Part shown: piece by piece, positions 38,418 to 47,280 of the stretch
Numbering within the stretch: the first letter of the stretch is position 1
Layout: every line of letters starts with the position of its first letter
NCBI RefSeq assembly: GCF_001314325.1
Contig: NZ_CP009429.1
Location: 2,046,501 to 2,110,500 of the forward strand
From: Sphingopyxis macrogoltabida
Lineage (GTDB): Bacteria > Pseudomonadota > Alphaproteobacteria > Sphingomonadales > Sphingomonadaceae
Direction: 5' to 3'
Length of the DNA stretch: 64,000 nt
The notes under the pieces: generated by a model
Seen by the model: only the letters and a program-made list of their open reading frames with translations
Told to the model about the DNA's origin: nothing
Database searches by the model: none
Made by a program: the position numbers and the translations under genes

Positions 38418-39437
38418 CTATTTCGCCGCGACCGCGCGCACCGGCACCGGGATGTTGCAGATATCGGCGCCGCCCGCCGGTGCAATGAAGAACGGGTCGC
38501 GGCGATTGGCGCGGGCATCGGCATAGCGCGCGAAGCTATCGCTCTCGGTCGACAGATATTCGAACTTCGGCTGTTCGGCCGCAGGCAGTTCGCTGGCGAT
38601 CCGGATCGACACGATCGGCACGCGCTCCTTCTCCTCGGCGTAAAATCCCAGCGCCTCGGTACCGCGCGGCAGGCTCGACAGATGTTCGATGCCGCTGATC
38701 ACTCGGCCGACGAGCGCGATATTGCGGTCAAGATGGCGCGGCGCATGGCCGATGACGGCGTAAAGCTCGGCGCCGCTGCCGGTATCGGGAGACATGTTGC
38801 GCCCGACCCCGACGGCGCCGTAGCAATGGACCGGCCAGAGAGCCGGCTGATACTTGCCCGTTGCTCGAGCAGACAGTTCACCGACGACGGGCCAGCCTTT
38901 GGAAAAGCCGGTCTGATAGCCATAACCGTCTTGCCTCTTCCCCTTGCCGTCCTTTGCAATGGGGAGCTCTGCCGAAATCATTTCAACGAAGGGGTATCTA
39001 TAATAGGCCTTGGGATCAGCCTCATTACCCGACACAAAGGTCTGAAAATGGCTTACATATTCGCTCTCGGGCACCACGGCCAACCCCTCGGGCAGCGGCT
39101 TCTTCTCGGTCGCATCGCCCCATTGCGCGACATAATTGTCCTGCACGCGATTGACGCTCGTCCCGTCCCACCAGTGTGCGGCAGCCAGCTTGCGGATATT
39201 GCCGATCCAGCCCTGGCTGAAAGGCGGCGGCATCAGTTGAATGACGACGCGGCGTGCCTTGCCTGCGCCATCGGGCGCGAGGTCCATGACCAGCAGGTCT
39301 GCTGCGTCAATAGCGACCCATTCGTCGGGTTTTGCCGCCGCGGCAATCTCCCCGGGCGATGGCGGCGGTGCGGCATCCTGCGCCAGCACGGGGACAGCAA
39401 GCGATGCGGCAGCAACCGTCAGGAGCATATATCTCAT
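38418..39437 (-). CDS. Periplasmic peptidyl-prolyl cis-trans isomerase, cyclophilin type
   Basis: A 339-residue protein with a signal peptide (MRYMLLTVAAASLAVPVLAQD). The cyclophilin-like domain includes VVIQLMPPPFSQGWIGNIRKL, HWWDGTSVNRVQDNYVAQWGD, and NIALVGRVISGIEHLSSLPRG in its second half. A longer-than-usual insertion (about residues 115-195) separates the two halves. It presumably assists folding in the periplasm. The ATG at 39437 starts the signal peptide; upstream sequence is the region before tRNA-Ser. Confidence 0.9.
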   Translation of the reverse strand: MRYMLLTVAAASLAVPVLAQDAAPPPSPGEIAAAAKPDEWVAIDAADLLVMDLAPDGAGKARRVVIQLMPPPFSQGWIGNIRKLAAAHWWDGTSVNRVQDNYVAQWGDATEKKPLPEGLAVVPESEYVSHFQTFVSGNEADPKAYYRYPFVEMISAELPIAKDGKGKRQDGYGYQTGFSKGWPVVGELSARATGKYQPALWPVHCYGAVGVGRNMSPDTGSGAELYAVIGHAPRHLDRNIALVGRVISGIEHLSSLPRGTEALGFYAEEKERVPIVSIRIASELPAAEQPKFEYLSTESDSFARYADARANRRDPFFIAPAGGADICNIPVPVRAVAAK

Positions 39438-39511
39438 TGTCGCTGTCTGCCATGGCCATGCGACTTGCGAAACCCCCGCCGAGCGATTAGGGCGCGCCTT
39501 CCAGTGCATGC

Positions 39512-39602
39512 GGAGCGGTGGCCGAGTGGTCGAAGGCGCTCGCCTGGAAAGTGAGTATACGTCAAAAGCGTATCGAGGGTTCGAATCCCTCCCGCTCCGC
39601 CA
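39512..39602 (+). tRNA. tRNA-Ser (anticodon GGA)
   Basis: Acceptor GGAGCGG pairs with CCGCTCC. The anticodon stem CTCGC/GTGAG closes the loop CTGGAAA with anticodon GGA. A long variable arm (GTATACGTCAAAAGCGTATC) typical of serine tRNA follows. The T-arm contains GGGTTCGAATCCC. The discriminator is G and CCA is encoded. Genes downstream look accessory, and a 12-bp copy of the 3' end occurs at 60534. Confidence 0.98.
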
Positions 39603-39779
39603 TCGGGTCCGCCGCAGTAGCCCGCAACGGCCCGATGATCCCGACTTTCTCTCCTGAAATTCAGATCTTTAGCTTGGAACGTGACGTTTTTCCGGCGATC
39701 GGAAAGTTACCAGTATCCGCCATTGACGCGCCTTGGGCTGCATCCATTGGCATTGACCGCCGCCCGGATGAAAGGATCG

Positions 39780-40823
39780 CTACAGCGGATTCGTCGAGCG
39801 TCCAAGGCTCGTGCGCGTGCGGAGATTCTGCGCACGCCACTGGCGCGGAGACATGCCGAAGGTCTGAACATGCCAGCGCGTGTAGGCGCCGATCGAACCA
39901 TAACCGAGCATCTCTGCCACATCGGTAACCCGGGTCCGGGGATTGGCGAGATATTGCGACGAGAGCTGCATCCGGGCGCGTCCCAACAGGTCGCTGAAGC
40001 TCGTGCCGTCGGCGTCGAGCATCCGTTGCAGCGTCCGGACGGTGAGACCCATCGCCGCGGCACAATGCTGGATCGTCGCCCGTCCGGAAGGCAAAAAAAG
40101 CATGATCGATTGCTCGACGTCCTGTGCCGTCGTGCGGAGCGCAGGTGCCATTGCGCTTTCGATGAGGTCGCGCGCGTGGAGCGCCAGATCGGTATCCGCC
40201 CGCAGATTGGGACGCACGAGATCCTCTTGGCGCAACACCAGTCCGTTGAACTCGCAATTGAACTCGGGACGGCATTTGAACAACCGCGCAAAGATCGGCA
40301 TGTCCGCCGCCGGCGGCGGGCCGTGCGCGAAGCAGATCGATAGCGGCGCCCACAACTCGCCGAGCACGCTGCTGCAAAGCCGCGCGGTCACGCCCAGCGC
40401 GAGATCGGTCGACTGACGCGCGGCGATCGGCGCGTTCAGGGCAAAATCCTCTCGCAGCACCACCTCACCTTCGACCTGCTCGACATGGAGGACGAGGGTC
40501 GAATTGATCCGGTTGCGATACTCACGGAGCGCCTGGAGCACATCACCGAGCGTCGGTTGGTGAGCAATCACAAGGCTGGTCACGCCGAGATTGGCAGTCG
40601 AGCGCTCCTCGGCCATGCGCAGCCCCAGAGTGAGGCACCCTGTCTCCTCGGCGCTCCGCTCAAGCAGCCGGAAGGCGGCTGGGGCCGAAATCAGCTGATG
40701 GGGGTTGGCGAGCAGATCGGCCGACAGCCCCGTTTCGCGCAGCAGCGGCCGCGGATCGGCGCCCAGCGCGCGCATTACCGGAAAATATCCCGTCAGTGAC
40801 GCCGCGCGGACGAGTTCCGCCAT
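39780..40823 (-). CDS. AraC-family transcriptional regulator (OruR/ArgR-type)
   Basis: A 347-residue regulator. The N-terminal ~190 residues (ALGADPRPLLRETGLSADLLANPHQ...) are the arabinose-binding-like ligand domain (PF12625 type). The C-terminal AraC helix-turn-helix pair (about residues 250-335) has CAAAMGLTVRTLQRMLDADG and VTDVAEMLGYGSIGAYTRW. It is divergent from the catabolic operon, and the 17-bp motif at 40871 sits between them. Likely activator of that operon and of the TonB receptor gene. The start ATG follows GGGAGAAAAGAG; a longer frame upstream would cover the motif. Confidence 0.93.
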   Translation of the reverse strand: MAELVRAASLTGYFPVMRALGADPRPLLRETGLSADLLANPHQLISAPAAFRLLERSAEETGCLTLGLRMAEERSTANLGVTSLVIAHQPTLGDVLQALREYRNRINSTLVLHVEQVEGEVVLREDFALNAPIAARQSTDLALGVTARLCSSVLGELWAPLSICFAHGPPPAADMPIFARLFKCRPEFNCEFNGLVLRQEDLVRPNLRADTDLALHARDLIESAMAPALRTTAQDVEQSIMLFLPSGRATIQHCAAAMGLTVRTLQRMLDADGTSFSDLLGRARMQLSSQYLANPRTRVTDVAEMLGYGSIGAYTRWHVQTFGMSPRQWRAQNLRTRTSLGRSTNPL

Positions 40824-40870
40824 CTCTTTTCTCCCGAAACGCGCATCTTTGGCGTCGATTGGGAAAATTA

Positions 40871-40887
40871 TGTCGTGAAATGTGAAA
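40871..40887 (+). promoter_or_regulatory. Candidate AraC-type operator, copy 1
   Basis: TGTCGTGAAATGTGAAA, containing two GTGAAA hexamers 7 bases apart, lies in the divergent gap between the AraC-family gene and the quinone oxidoreductase gene. The same 17 bases occur at 47207. It ends 46 bases before the operon's start codon. Confidence 0.7.
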
Positions 40888-40933
40888 AAGACAAGAGCCG
40901 CGGCACCTAGACCGGACAAAAGAGGAGAGGATC

Positions 40934-41911
40934 ATGGCGAAGGCTGTTCGCTTTCACGAAACCGGTGGGCCCGACGTGCTGCGGGTCGAAGAGGTTGCCG
41001 TTGGCGATCCGGGCGCAGGCGAGGTCCGCGTCCGGCACGAAGCGGTCGGCTGCAACTTCGCCGACACCTATTTTCGTTCGGGCTATTATCCGGCCCAGCT
41101 TCCGGCAGGGATAGGCGTCGAAGGCGCCGGTGTGATCGAAGCCGTTGGCGAGGACGTCACGGGTTTCGTGGCCGGCGACCGCGTCGCCTACAATGGCAGC
41201 CCGCTCGGTGCCTATAGCGAGGCGCGCGTCATGCCGGCCGCGCCGTTGTTCAAACTGCCCGATGCAATCTCGTTCGAGGATGCTGCGGCGTCGACGATGC
41301 GCGGCCTGTCGGCGACCTATTGGCTCGCAAAGACCAATCCTTCGATGCGGGCGGGCGATACGATCCTGCTCCACGCCGCAGCGGGCGGGGTCGGCCTGCT
41401 TGCGGTGCAGATCGCCAAGCTGATGGGCCTGCGCGTCATCGGGACCGTGTCGACCGAGGAGAAAGCGGAGCGTGCACGCGCCGCCGGCTGCGACGAAATC
41501 ATCTTCTATCGCCGCGAGGATGTCGCGGCGCGCGTCAAGGAGCTCACCGATGGCGCAGGTGTGACGACGGTGTTCGACAGCGTCGGCAAGGACACGTTCG
41601 AAGGCTCGCTGAAATCGCTCAAACGCCGCGGCGTGCTCGTCGCCTGCGGGACCGCCTCGGGACCCTTCCCGCCCGTCGACGCCTTCCAGTTGTTGATGCA
41701 GGGCTCGGTCTATTTCACGCGCCCGGGCTTCGCCGACTATTATGCCGATCCCGTCGAACGCGCCGAGCTGTCCAAATATTGGTTCGACCATCTGTCGGCC
41801 GGGCGGATCAAGGTTGAGATCGGCCAGCGCTATGCACTCGACGACTGCGTCGCGGCGCACCAAGCCCTTGAATCCGGCCGGACGATCGGTTCGTCGATCT
41901 TCCTGCTGTGA
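40934..41911 (+). CDS. NADPH:quinone oxidoreductase-like (zinc-free MDR)
   Basis: A 325-residue medium-chain reductase. It begins MAKAVRFHETGGPDVLRVEE, with the N-terminal fold VGCNFADTYFRSGYYP and the NADPH-binding HAAAGGVGLLAVQIAKLMG (about residues 146-164). The absence of zinc cysteines puts it in the quinone reductase (QorA) group. Within a catabolic cluster it may reduce an enone or quinone intermediate; the substrate is unknown. AGGAGAGG precedes the ATG. First gene of the plus-strand run controlled by the 40871 motif. Confidence 0.92.
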   Translation: MAKAVRFHETGGPDVLRVEEVAVGDPGAGEVRVRHEAVGCNFADTYFRSGYYPAQLPAGIGVEGAGVIEAVGEDVTGFVAGDRVAYNGSPLGAYSEARVMPAAPLFKLPDAISFEDAAASTMRGLSATYWLAKTNPSMRAGDTILLHAAAGGVGLLAVQIAKLMGLRVIGTVSTEEKAERARAAGCDEIIFYRREDVAARVKELTDGAGVTTVFDSVGKDTFEGSLKSLKRRGVLVACGTASGPFPPVDAFQLLMQGSVYFTRPGFADYYADPVERAELSKYWFDHLSAGRIKVEIGQRYALDDCVAAHQALESGRTIGSSIFLL

Positions 41912-41918
41912 GGCGGTC

Positions 41919-42767
41919 ATGAAGATCGAGAAGCTCACCACGCATATCGGCGCCGAGGTCAGAGGGCTCGACCTGGCCGACGCAGCGCGAAGTGACGATC
42001 TGTTCGCCGAAATCCGCGCCGCGCTACTCGAGCACAAGGTGTTGTTCCTGCGCGATCAGGACATCGCTCGCGCCGATCATGTCGCCTTCGCCAGCCGCTT
42101 CGGGCCGCTCGAGGATCATCCGGTGATCGGCAGCGATCCCGAGCATCCGGGGCTCGTCCAGATCTACAAGGACGAGACTTCGCCGCCCGACTATTATGAG
42201 AATAGCTGGCATTGCGACGCGACCTGGCGCGACGCGCCGCCGATGGGCGCGGTGCTGCGCTGCGTCGCCTGTCCGCCGGTTGGCGGCGATACGATGTGGG
42301 CCAATATGGCGAAAGCCTATGCCGACCTGCCCGACCATGTGAAGAGGATCATCGCGCCGCTGAAGGCGCGCCACTCGATCGAGGCTAGCTTCGGCGCGCG
42401 GATGAGCGAGGAGCAGCGGCACGCGCTGAAGGCACGCTTTCCCGATGCCGAACATCCGGTGGTCCGCACGCATCCCGAAACGGGCGAAAAGATATTGTTC
42501 GTGAACGGCTTCACGACCCATTTCACCAATTACCACACCGCTGAAAACGTCCGCTATGGTCAGGACTATGCGCCGGGTGCGGCTCAACTGCTCGCCTATC
42601 TGATCGGCCGCGCGGCGATCCCCGAATATCAGGTGCGCTGGCGCTGGCGGCCGAACAGCGTCGCGATCTGGGATAACCGGTCGACCCAGCATTATGCCGT
42701 CATGGATTACCCGCCGACGATCCGCCGCATGGAGCGCGCTGGCATCGTCGGCGACCGCCCCTTTTAA
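41919..42767 (+). CDS. TauD/TfdA family 2-oxoglutarate-dependent dioxygenase
   Basis: A 282-residue Fe(II)/2-oxoglutarate oxygenase. Iron ligands are the HxD motif in SWHCDATWRDAPP and a distal His in STQHYAVMDYP. The 2-oxoglutarate Arg is in IRRMERAGIV. It starts MKIEKLTTHIGAEVRGLDL, the family N-terminus. TauD-type enzymes hydroxylate and thereby cleave sulfonates, sulfate esters or aryl ethers; which applies here is unknown. A YeiH-type exporter five genes downstream makes sulfonate cleavage worth considering. It lies 7 bases after the preceding stop. Confidence 0.94.
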   Translation: MKIEKLTTHIGAEVRGLDLADAARSDDLFAEIRAALLEHKVLFLRDQDIARADHVAFASRFGPLEDHPVIGSDPEHPGLVQIYKDETSPPDYYENSWHCDATWRDAPPMGAVLRCVACPPVGGDTMWANMAKAYADLPDHVKRIIAPLKARHSIEASFGARMSEEQRHALKARFPDAEHPVVRTHPETGEKILFVNGFTTHFTNYHTAENVRYGQDYAPGAAQLLAYLIGRAAIPEYQVRWRWRPNSVAIWDNRSTQHYAVMDYPPTIRRMERAGIVGDRPF

Positions 42768-42789
42768 CAATCGAACAAGGAGAGAGACG

Positions 42790-43854
42790 ATGCAATTTCT
42801 CGACGACAGCCTGCTTCCCGAAACGCAGGACAAGCTGGTCATCACCGTGGCTCCCTATGGCCCCGAATGGCACCCGGACGATTTTCCCGAGGATATTCCG
42901 CTCACCATGGAGGAGCATATCCAGAAGGCGGTCGATTGCTACAACGCCGGCGCGACCGTGCTGCACATGCATGTCCGCGAAGAGGATGGCACCGGCTCGA
43001 AGCGCCTGTCGAAATTCAACGAACTGATCGCCGGGGTGCGCGCGCACGTTCCCGACATGATCATCCAGGTCGGCGGCTCGATCTCCTTTGCTCCCGAAAG
43101 CGAAGAGGACGGCGCCGAGGCGAAATGGCTGTCGGACGAGGTCCGACACATGCTCGCCGAGCTGAAGCCCGCGCCCGATCAGGTGACGATCGCGGTCAAC
43201 ACGACCCAGATGAACATCATGGATCTGATGACCGACGACGAATATGGCCAGACCTCGCTCGCCAATCCCGCGCTCTATCAGGCCTATCGCGAGATGGTGG
43301 TGCCGGCGGGACCGCAGTGGGTCGAAGACCACCTGCGTCACCTGACCGCAGCGGGCATCCAGCCGCATTTCCAGCTCACTTGCATGCCCGACCTCGAAAC
43401 GGTCGAGCGGCTGGTGCGCCGCGGGTTCTATAAGGGGCCGCTCAACCTGACCTGGGTCGGCATCGGCGGCGGCTTCGACGGGCCGAACCCGAACAACTTC
43501 ATGGAGTTCATCCGCCGTGCGCCCGACGGATCGACCGTCACGCTCGAAACGCTGATGCGCCATGTCCTGCCAGTGAACGTCATGGCGATGTGCCTCGGCC
43601 AGCATGTTCGCTGCGGCATCGAGGACACGCTCTACGACCAGCACGGCAACAAGATGACCTCTGTGCAGGGGATCGAGCAGATCGTCCGCATCGCGAAGGA
43701 ACTCGGCCGCGAAGTCGCGACCGCGAAGGAAGCGCGCGAAATCTACAAGATCGGCGTGCAATATAATTCGGTCGAGGAAACGCTCGCCCGGAACGGCATG
43801 GCGCCCAACCGCCAGCCCGGCCAGCGCGCGCTGCCGCTGCGCTACGCGGCCTGA
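42790..43854 (+). CDS. BKACE-family beta-keto acid cleavage enzyme
   Basis: A 354-residue TIM-barrel protein of the 3-keto-5-aminohexanoate cleavage (DUF849) family. It has TVAPYGPEWHPDDFPEDIPLT at the start of the barrel and the zinc-binding VLHMHVREEDG (His59, His61). Other family segments include QVGGSISFAPE, LNLTWVGIGGGFD and QHVRCGIEDTLYDQHG. These enzymes react a beta-keto acid with acetyl-CoA to give acetoacetate and a CoA ester. It is longer than most members (about 275-310) because of a larger middle region and C-terminal tail. The natural keto acid is unknown. Confidence 0.92.
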   Translation: MQFLDDSLLPETQDKLVITVAPYGPEWHPDDFPEDIPLTMEEHIQKAVDCYNAGATVLHMHVREEDGTGSKRLSKFNELIAGVRAHVPDMIIQVGGSISFAPESEEDGAEAKWLSDEVRHMLAELKPAPDQVTIAVNTTQMNIMDLMTDDEYGQTSLANPALYQAYREMVVPAGPQWVEDHLRHLTAAGIQPHFQLTCMPDLETVERLVRRGFYKGPLNLTWVGIGGGFDGPNPNNFMEFIRRAPDGSTVTLETLMRHVLPVNVMAMCLGQHVRCGIEDTLYDQHGNKMTSVQGIEQIVRIAKELGREVATAKEAREIYKIGVQYNSVEETLARNGMAPNRQPGQRALPLRYAA

Positions 43855-43869
43855 GGCGGGAGCGCGGCG

Positions 43870-44454
43870 ATGGCTTTCGGCGGCGACACGACGATCCTTT
43901 TCGTTCCCGGCCTGCGGGATCATGTCGAGGATCATTGGCAGACCCATGCCGCGCGGGCGATCCCCGGCGCGGTGACGGTCGCGCCGCTCGCCGCCGACAG
44001 ACTGAGCCGCGCCGGACAAGTCGCGGCGGTCGACGCCGCTCTCCGCGCGATCCCCGGCGAGGTGGTGATCGTCGCGCATAGCGCGGGGTGCCTGACGACC
44101 GTGCATTGGGCGCTGGCGCCGACGCGGCCGATCCGCGCGGCGCTGCTCGTCGCGCCCGCCGATATCGAGACCCCGCTACCCGCGGGCTACCCCGAACCGG
44201 CCGCGCTCAGGGCAGGCGGCTGGTTCCCGATCCCGCGCAAGGCCCTGCCCTTCCCGGCGATCACCGTCGCGAGCCGCAACGATCCGCTCGCGGCGTTCGA
44301 CCGGGTCACCGGCTTTGCCGATGCGTGGGGAACGGCGCTCCACGATGCGGGCAATGTCGGGCACCTCAACCCGGCAGCAGGCTATGGTCCATGGCCCGAG
44401 CTGTTCGGGTTGCTCGACCGCCTCGACGATCATGCCCGGAGCGCGGTACGATGA
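43870..44454 (+). CDS. RBBP9/YdeN-family alpha/beta hydrolase
   Basis: A 194-residue serine hydrolase. It starts TTILFVPGLRDHVEDHWQ (the GxxxxxxxHW pattern of RBBP9), has nucleophile Ser72 in IVAHSAGCLTTVHW, Asp in VASRNDPLAAFD and the His in AGNVGHLNPAAGYGPWPE. Substrates of the family are not well known. Overlaps the next gene by 4 bases. Probably cleaves an ester or amide in the catabolic route. Confidence 0.92.
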   Translation: MAFGGDTTILFVPGLRDHVEDHWQTHAARAIPGAVTVAPLAADRLSRAGQVAAVDAALRAIPGEVVIVAHSAGCLTTVHWALAPTRPIRAALLVAPADIETPLPAGYPEPAALRAGGWFPIPRKALPFPAITVASRNDPLAAFDRVTGFADAWGTALHDAGNVGHLNPAAGYGPWPELFGLLDRLDDHARSAVR

Positions 44455-44834
44455 GCGCCACCCCGGTCAGCGACGCGATGCGCGCCGGCGGCCAGTGGAA
44501 CGCCGCGTGGGACGAGATGGCGGCGCTCGATGCCGAATGGCTCGAAACCTTTCTCGCCGCGGGCACCTTGCCGCTGCGGCGCGGTATCCTCGATCCCAAG
44601 ATTTACGAGTTTCTGGCGATCGCGGTCGATGCCTCGTGCACGCACATGTATGCGCCGGGCACCCGCCGCCATATCGCCGCGGCGCTCGACAAGGGCGCGA
44701 CACCCGAAGAGGTGATGGCGGTGCTTGAGGCGGTCGCAGTGCTCGGATTGCACTCGGTCGCGCTCGGCGCGCCGATGCTGGTCGAGGAAATGAAGACGCG
44801 CGGACTGGCCCCGGCCGGCGGCGGAGCCGACTGA
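44451..44834 (+). CDS. Carboxymuconolactone decarboxylase-like protein
   Basis: A 127-residue helical protein with the CMD core IYEFLAIAVDASCTHMYAPGTRRHIAAALDKG split by its turn. The paired-cysteine CxxC of AhpD-type members is reduced to one Cys (CTHM), so peroxidase activity of that kind is unlikely. Members include decarboxylases and proteins of unknown role. The start overlaps the hydrolase stop (ATGA). Confidence 0.9.
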   Translation: MSATPVSDAMRAGGQWNAAWDEMAALDAEWLETFLAAGTLPLRRGILDPKIYEFLAIAVDASCTHMYAPGTRRHIAAALDKGATPEEVMAVLEAVAVLGLHSVALGAPMLVEEMKTRGLAPAGGGAD

Positions 44835-44879
44835 CATGCAACCGCCCGCCCATAAGCGAACGAAGCAAGGAAGGCGGCA

Positions 44880-46178
44880 ATGGCGGTAATCGCACCGGCG
44901 GCGAACCCGGGCATCGCAGCAAGCGGCCCGCGCGACACGACCTTCTATGGCTGGGTCGTCTTCGCGCTGAGCTTCGGGCTGCTCATCTCCGACTATATGG
45001 CGCGGCAGGTGCTCAATGCGGTGTTCCCGCTGCTCAAGGCGGAGTGGGCGCTGAGCGATGCCGAACTCGGCCTCTTGTCCGGCGTCGTCGCGCTGATGGT
45101 CGGGCTTCTGACCTTCCCGCTCTCGCTCGCCGCCGATCGCTGGGGCCGCGTGCGCAGCCTCGCGCTGATGGCGGCACTTTGGAGCTTTGCGACGCTCTTT
45201 TGCGCCATTGCGACGAGCTATTCACAGATGCTCGTCGGCCGCGTCATGGTCGGCGTCGGCGAGGCGGCTTATGGCAGCGTCGGCATTGCCGTCGTCATCA
45301 GTGTCTTCCCACAGCGGCTGCGCGCGACGCTTTCGGCGGCCTTCATGGCCGGCGGACTGTTCGGCCAGGTGCTCGGCGTCGCGATCGGCGGCGAGATCGC
45401 CGCCAGTCACGGCTGGCGGGCGGCCTTCGCCGTGATCGGAGTTGGCGGTCTCGCGCTCGCGATCCTCTATCCGCTGGTGGTTCGCGAAAAGCGGATCGCG
45501 GAAATCGCCGGATCGGCCGCGTCGAAAACCCATGGACCCGGCGCCGCGCCGCGCACCTCGCTGCGCGCACTCTTCGCCAATCGCAGCGTACGGCTCGCCT
45601 ATTGCGCCAGCGGGGTCCAGCTCTTCGCCGCCGGCGCGCTTCCCGCATGGCTCCCGAGCTATTTCAACCGCTATTATGCAATGCCGGTCGATGCCGCCGG
45701 ACGTATGGCAGCGCTGTTCCTGCTCGTCTGCGGTTGCGGCATGATATTTTGCGGCATGGTGAGCGACCGCGCCGCGCAGCGCCGCCCCGACCGCAAGATC
45801 CTCCTCGCATCGGGTTATGGCTTCGGTAGCGCGATCGCACTCTGCCTCGCGCTGATGCTGCCGCCCGGACTGCCGCAACTGATTTTGCTCGGCATAGCCA
45901 TGTTTCTGGTCGCCGGCACCACGGGTCCGGCGGGCGCGATGGTCGCAAACCTGACCCCCGCGGCGCTCCATGGTTCGGCGTTCGCCACGCTGACGCTTGC
46001 GCACAACCTTCTAGGGCTCGCACCGGGCCCGATCGCGACCGGCCGGATCGCCGATGCGATCGGCTTGCTCGACGCCTTGCGCTTCCTGCCGATCGCGGCC
46101 GTCATCGCCGCGCTGCTCTTCCTCGCCGCGAGGCGGAGCTATCTCGCCGACCTGCAAGCACTCGCCTCGCAACCCTAG
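44880..46178 (+). CDS. Major facilitator superfamily transporter
   Basis: A 432-residue, twelve-helix permease. It has the signature-like loop SLAADRWGRVRSLALMAALWSF between helices 2 and 3 and a second-half repeat MVSDRAAQRRPDRKILLASGYGF. N-terminal residues 1-20 are cytoplasmic. Proteins of this type in sphingomonad catabolic clusters usually import an aromatic or organic acid substrate. Direction and substrate are inferred from context only. Confidence 0.92.
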   Translation: MAVIAPAANPGIAASGPRDTTFYGWVVFALSFGLLISDYMARQVLNAVFPLLKAEWALSDAELGLLSGVVALMVGLLTFPLSLAADRWGRVRSLALMAALWSFATLFCAIATSYSQMLVGRVMVGVGEAAYGSVGIAVVISVFPQRLRATLSAAFMAGGLFGQVLGVAIGGEIAASHGWRAAFAVIGVGGLALAILYPLVVREKRIAEIAGSAASKTHGPGAAPRTSLRALFANRSVRLAYCASGVQLFAAGALPAWLPSYFNRYYAMPVDAAGRMAALFLLVCGCGMIFCGMVSDRAAQRRPDRKILLASGYGFGSAIALCLALMLPPGLPQLILLGIAMFLVAGTTGPAGAMVANLTPAALHGSAFATLTLAHNLLGLAPGPIATGRIADAIGLLDALRFLPIAAVIAALLFLAARRSYLADLQALASQP

Positions 46179-46189
46179 GAACCAGTCAC

Positions 46190-47185
46190 ATGCCTTCACT
46201 TGCTACGCGCGTCGCCACACCGGCGCCGGGCCTTGCCGTCGCGCTCGTCGTCGCCGCGACCGCGACCTTCCTCTCCGAACATTATGACGCGCCGGTCATG
46301 CTCTATGCGCTGCTGCTCGGCATGGCGCTCAACTTCGTCACCGAAGCGCCGCGCGGCAAGGCGGGGATCGATTTCGCCGCCAAGGGGCTGATGCGGATCG
46401 GCGTCGCGCTGCTCGGCTTCCGGATCGGATGGGATCAGGTATCGGCGCTCGGTTGGGGGCCGGTGGTCATGGTCGTGACGCTCGTCGCGGCGACGATCCT
46501 GCTCTCGACATTCGCAGCGCGGGCAATGGGGTTCAACCCGTTGTTCGGCTTCCTGTCGGGCGGCGCGACCGCAATCTGCGGCGCCTCTGCCGCGATGGCG
46601 CTGTCGGCGGCGCTCCCCCCGAACGATCGGAAGGAGCAGGCGACCCTGTTCACCGTCATCGGCGTGTCGGCGTTGTCGACGACGGCCATGGTGATCTATC
46701 CGCTGATTACGCGCGCGCTCGGCCTTGACGATCACACCGCCGGCGTCTTCATCGGTGCGACGATCCACGACGTCGCGCAGGTCGTCGGCGCCGGCTACGC
46801 CATCTCGCCCGACGCTGGCGACACTGCGACGATCGTCAAGTTGCTGCGCGTTGCGATGCTGCTACCCGTCATCCTCGTCGCCGGGCAGATCAGTCGGCGT
46901 GCAGCCGGCGCTGCGGGCGGCGAGCGCCCGCCGTTATTGCCTTGGTTCGTCGTCGCCTTCGTCGCACTGGTCGCGCTGAACAGCCTCGTGACCTTGCCAA
47001 CAGCGCTCACCGATGCAGGAAACACCCTATCGCGCTGGTGCCTCGTCACCGCGATCGCAGCGATTGGAATGAAGACACGGCTCGGCGATCTGGTGCAGGT
47101 CGGCTGGAAGCCGGTCGCGCTGATGATCGGCGAAACCATCCTGCTCGCCGCGATGGTGCTCGGCTGGCTCACATTCGCTGAATGA
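46190..47185 (+). CDS. YeiH family (UPF0324) putative sulfate/sulfite exporter
   Basis: A 331-residue integral membrane protein with about ten helices. Family landmarks are LYALLLGMALNFV, GIDFAAKGLMRIGVALLGFRI, the SGGATAICGASAAMALS loop and GVFIGATIHDVAQVVGAGYA. These are the YeiH/putative sulfate exporter family, which is linked to organosulfonate degradation in other bacteria. In this run it follows a TauD-type dioxygenase, suggesting export of released sulfite. That function is inferred. It lies 11 bases after the MFS gene. Confidence 0.93.
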   Translation: MPSLATRVATPAPGLAVALVVAATATFLSEHYDAPVMLYALLLGMALNFVTEAPRGKAGIDFAAKGLMRIGVALLGFRIGWDQVSALGWGPVVMVVTLVAATILLSTFAARAMGFNPLFGFLSGGATAICGASAAMALSAALPPNDRKEQATLFTVIGVSALSTTAMVIYPLITRALGLDDHTAGVFIGATIHDVAQVVGAGYAISPDAGDTATIVKLLRVAMLLPVILVAGQISRRAAGAAGGERPPLLPWFVVAFVALVALNSLVTLPTALTDAGNTLSRWCLVTAIAAIGMKTRLGDLVQVGWKPVALMIGETILLAAMVLGWLTFAE

Positions 47186-47206
47186 TGGCGCGCATTGCAA
47201 AAAACC

Positions 47207-47223
47207 TGTCGTGAAATGTGAAA
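47207..47223 (+). promoter_or_regulatory. Candidate AraC-type operator, copy 2
   Basis: The 17 bases TGTCGTGAAATGTGAAA are identical to those at 40871 and in the same orientation. This copy ends 57 bases before the TonB receptor start, in the short gap after the YeiH gene. It implies the receptor has its own promoter under the same control. Confidence 0.7.
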
Positions 47224-47280
47224 TATCGGGCGCTGAGCGCCTTTAGCACCTCCTCAAAATACAATTGGGAGGAAGCCGAA

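Noticed and set aside
36633..39554. A 973-residue plus-strand frame over the HerA-like, DUF1905 and cyclophilin genes
   Set aside because: It crosses several well-supported minus-strand genes and enters the tRNA-Ser gene.
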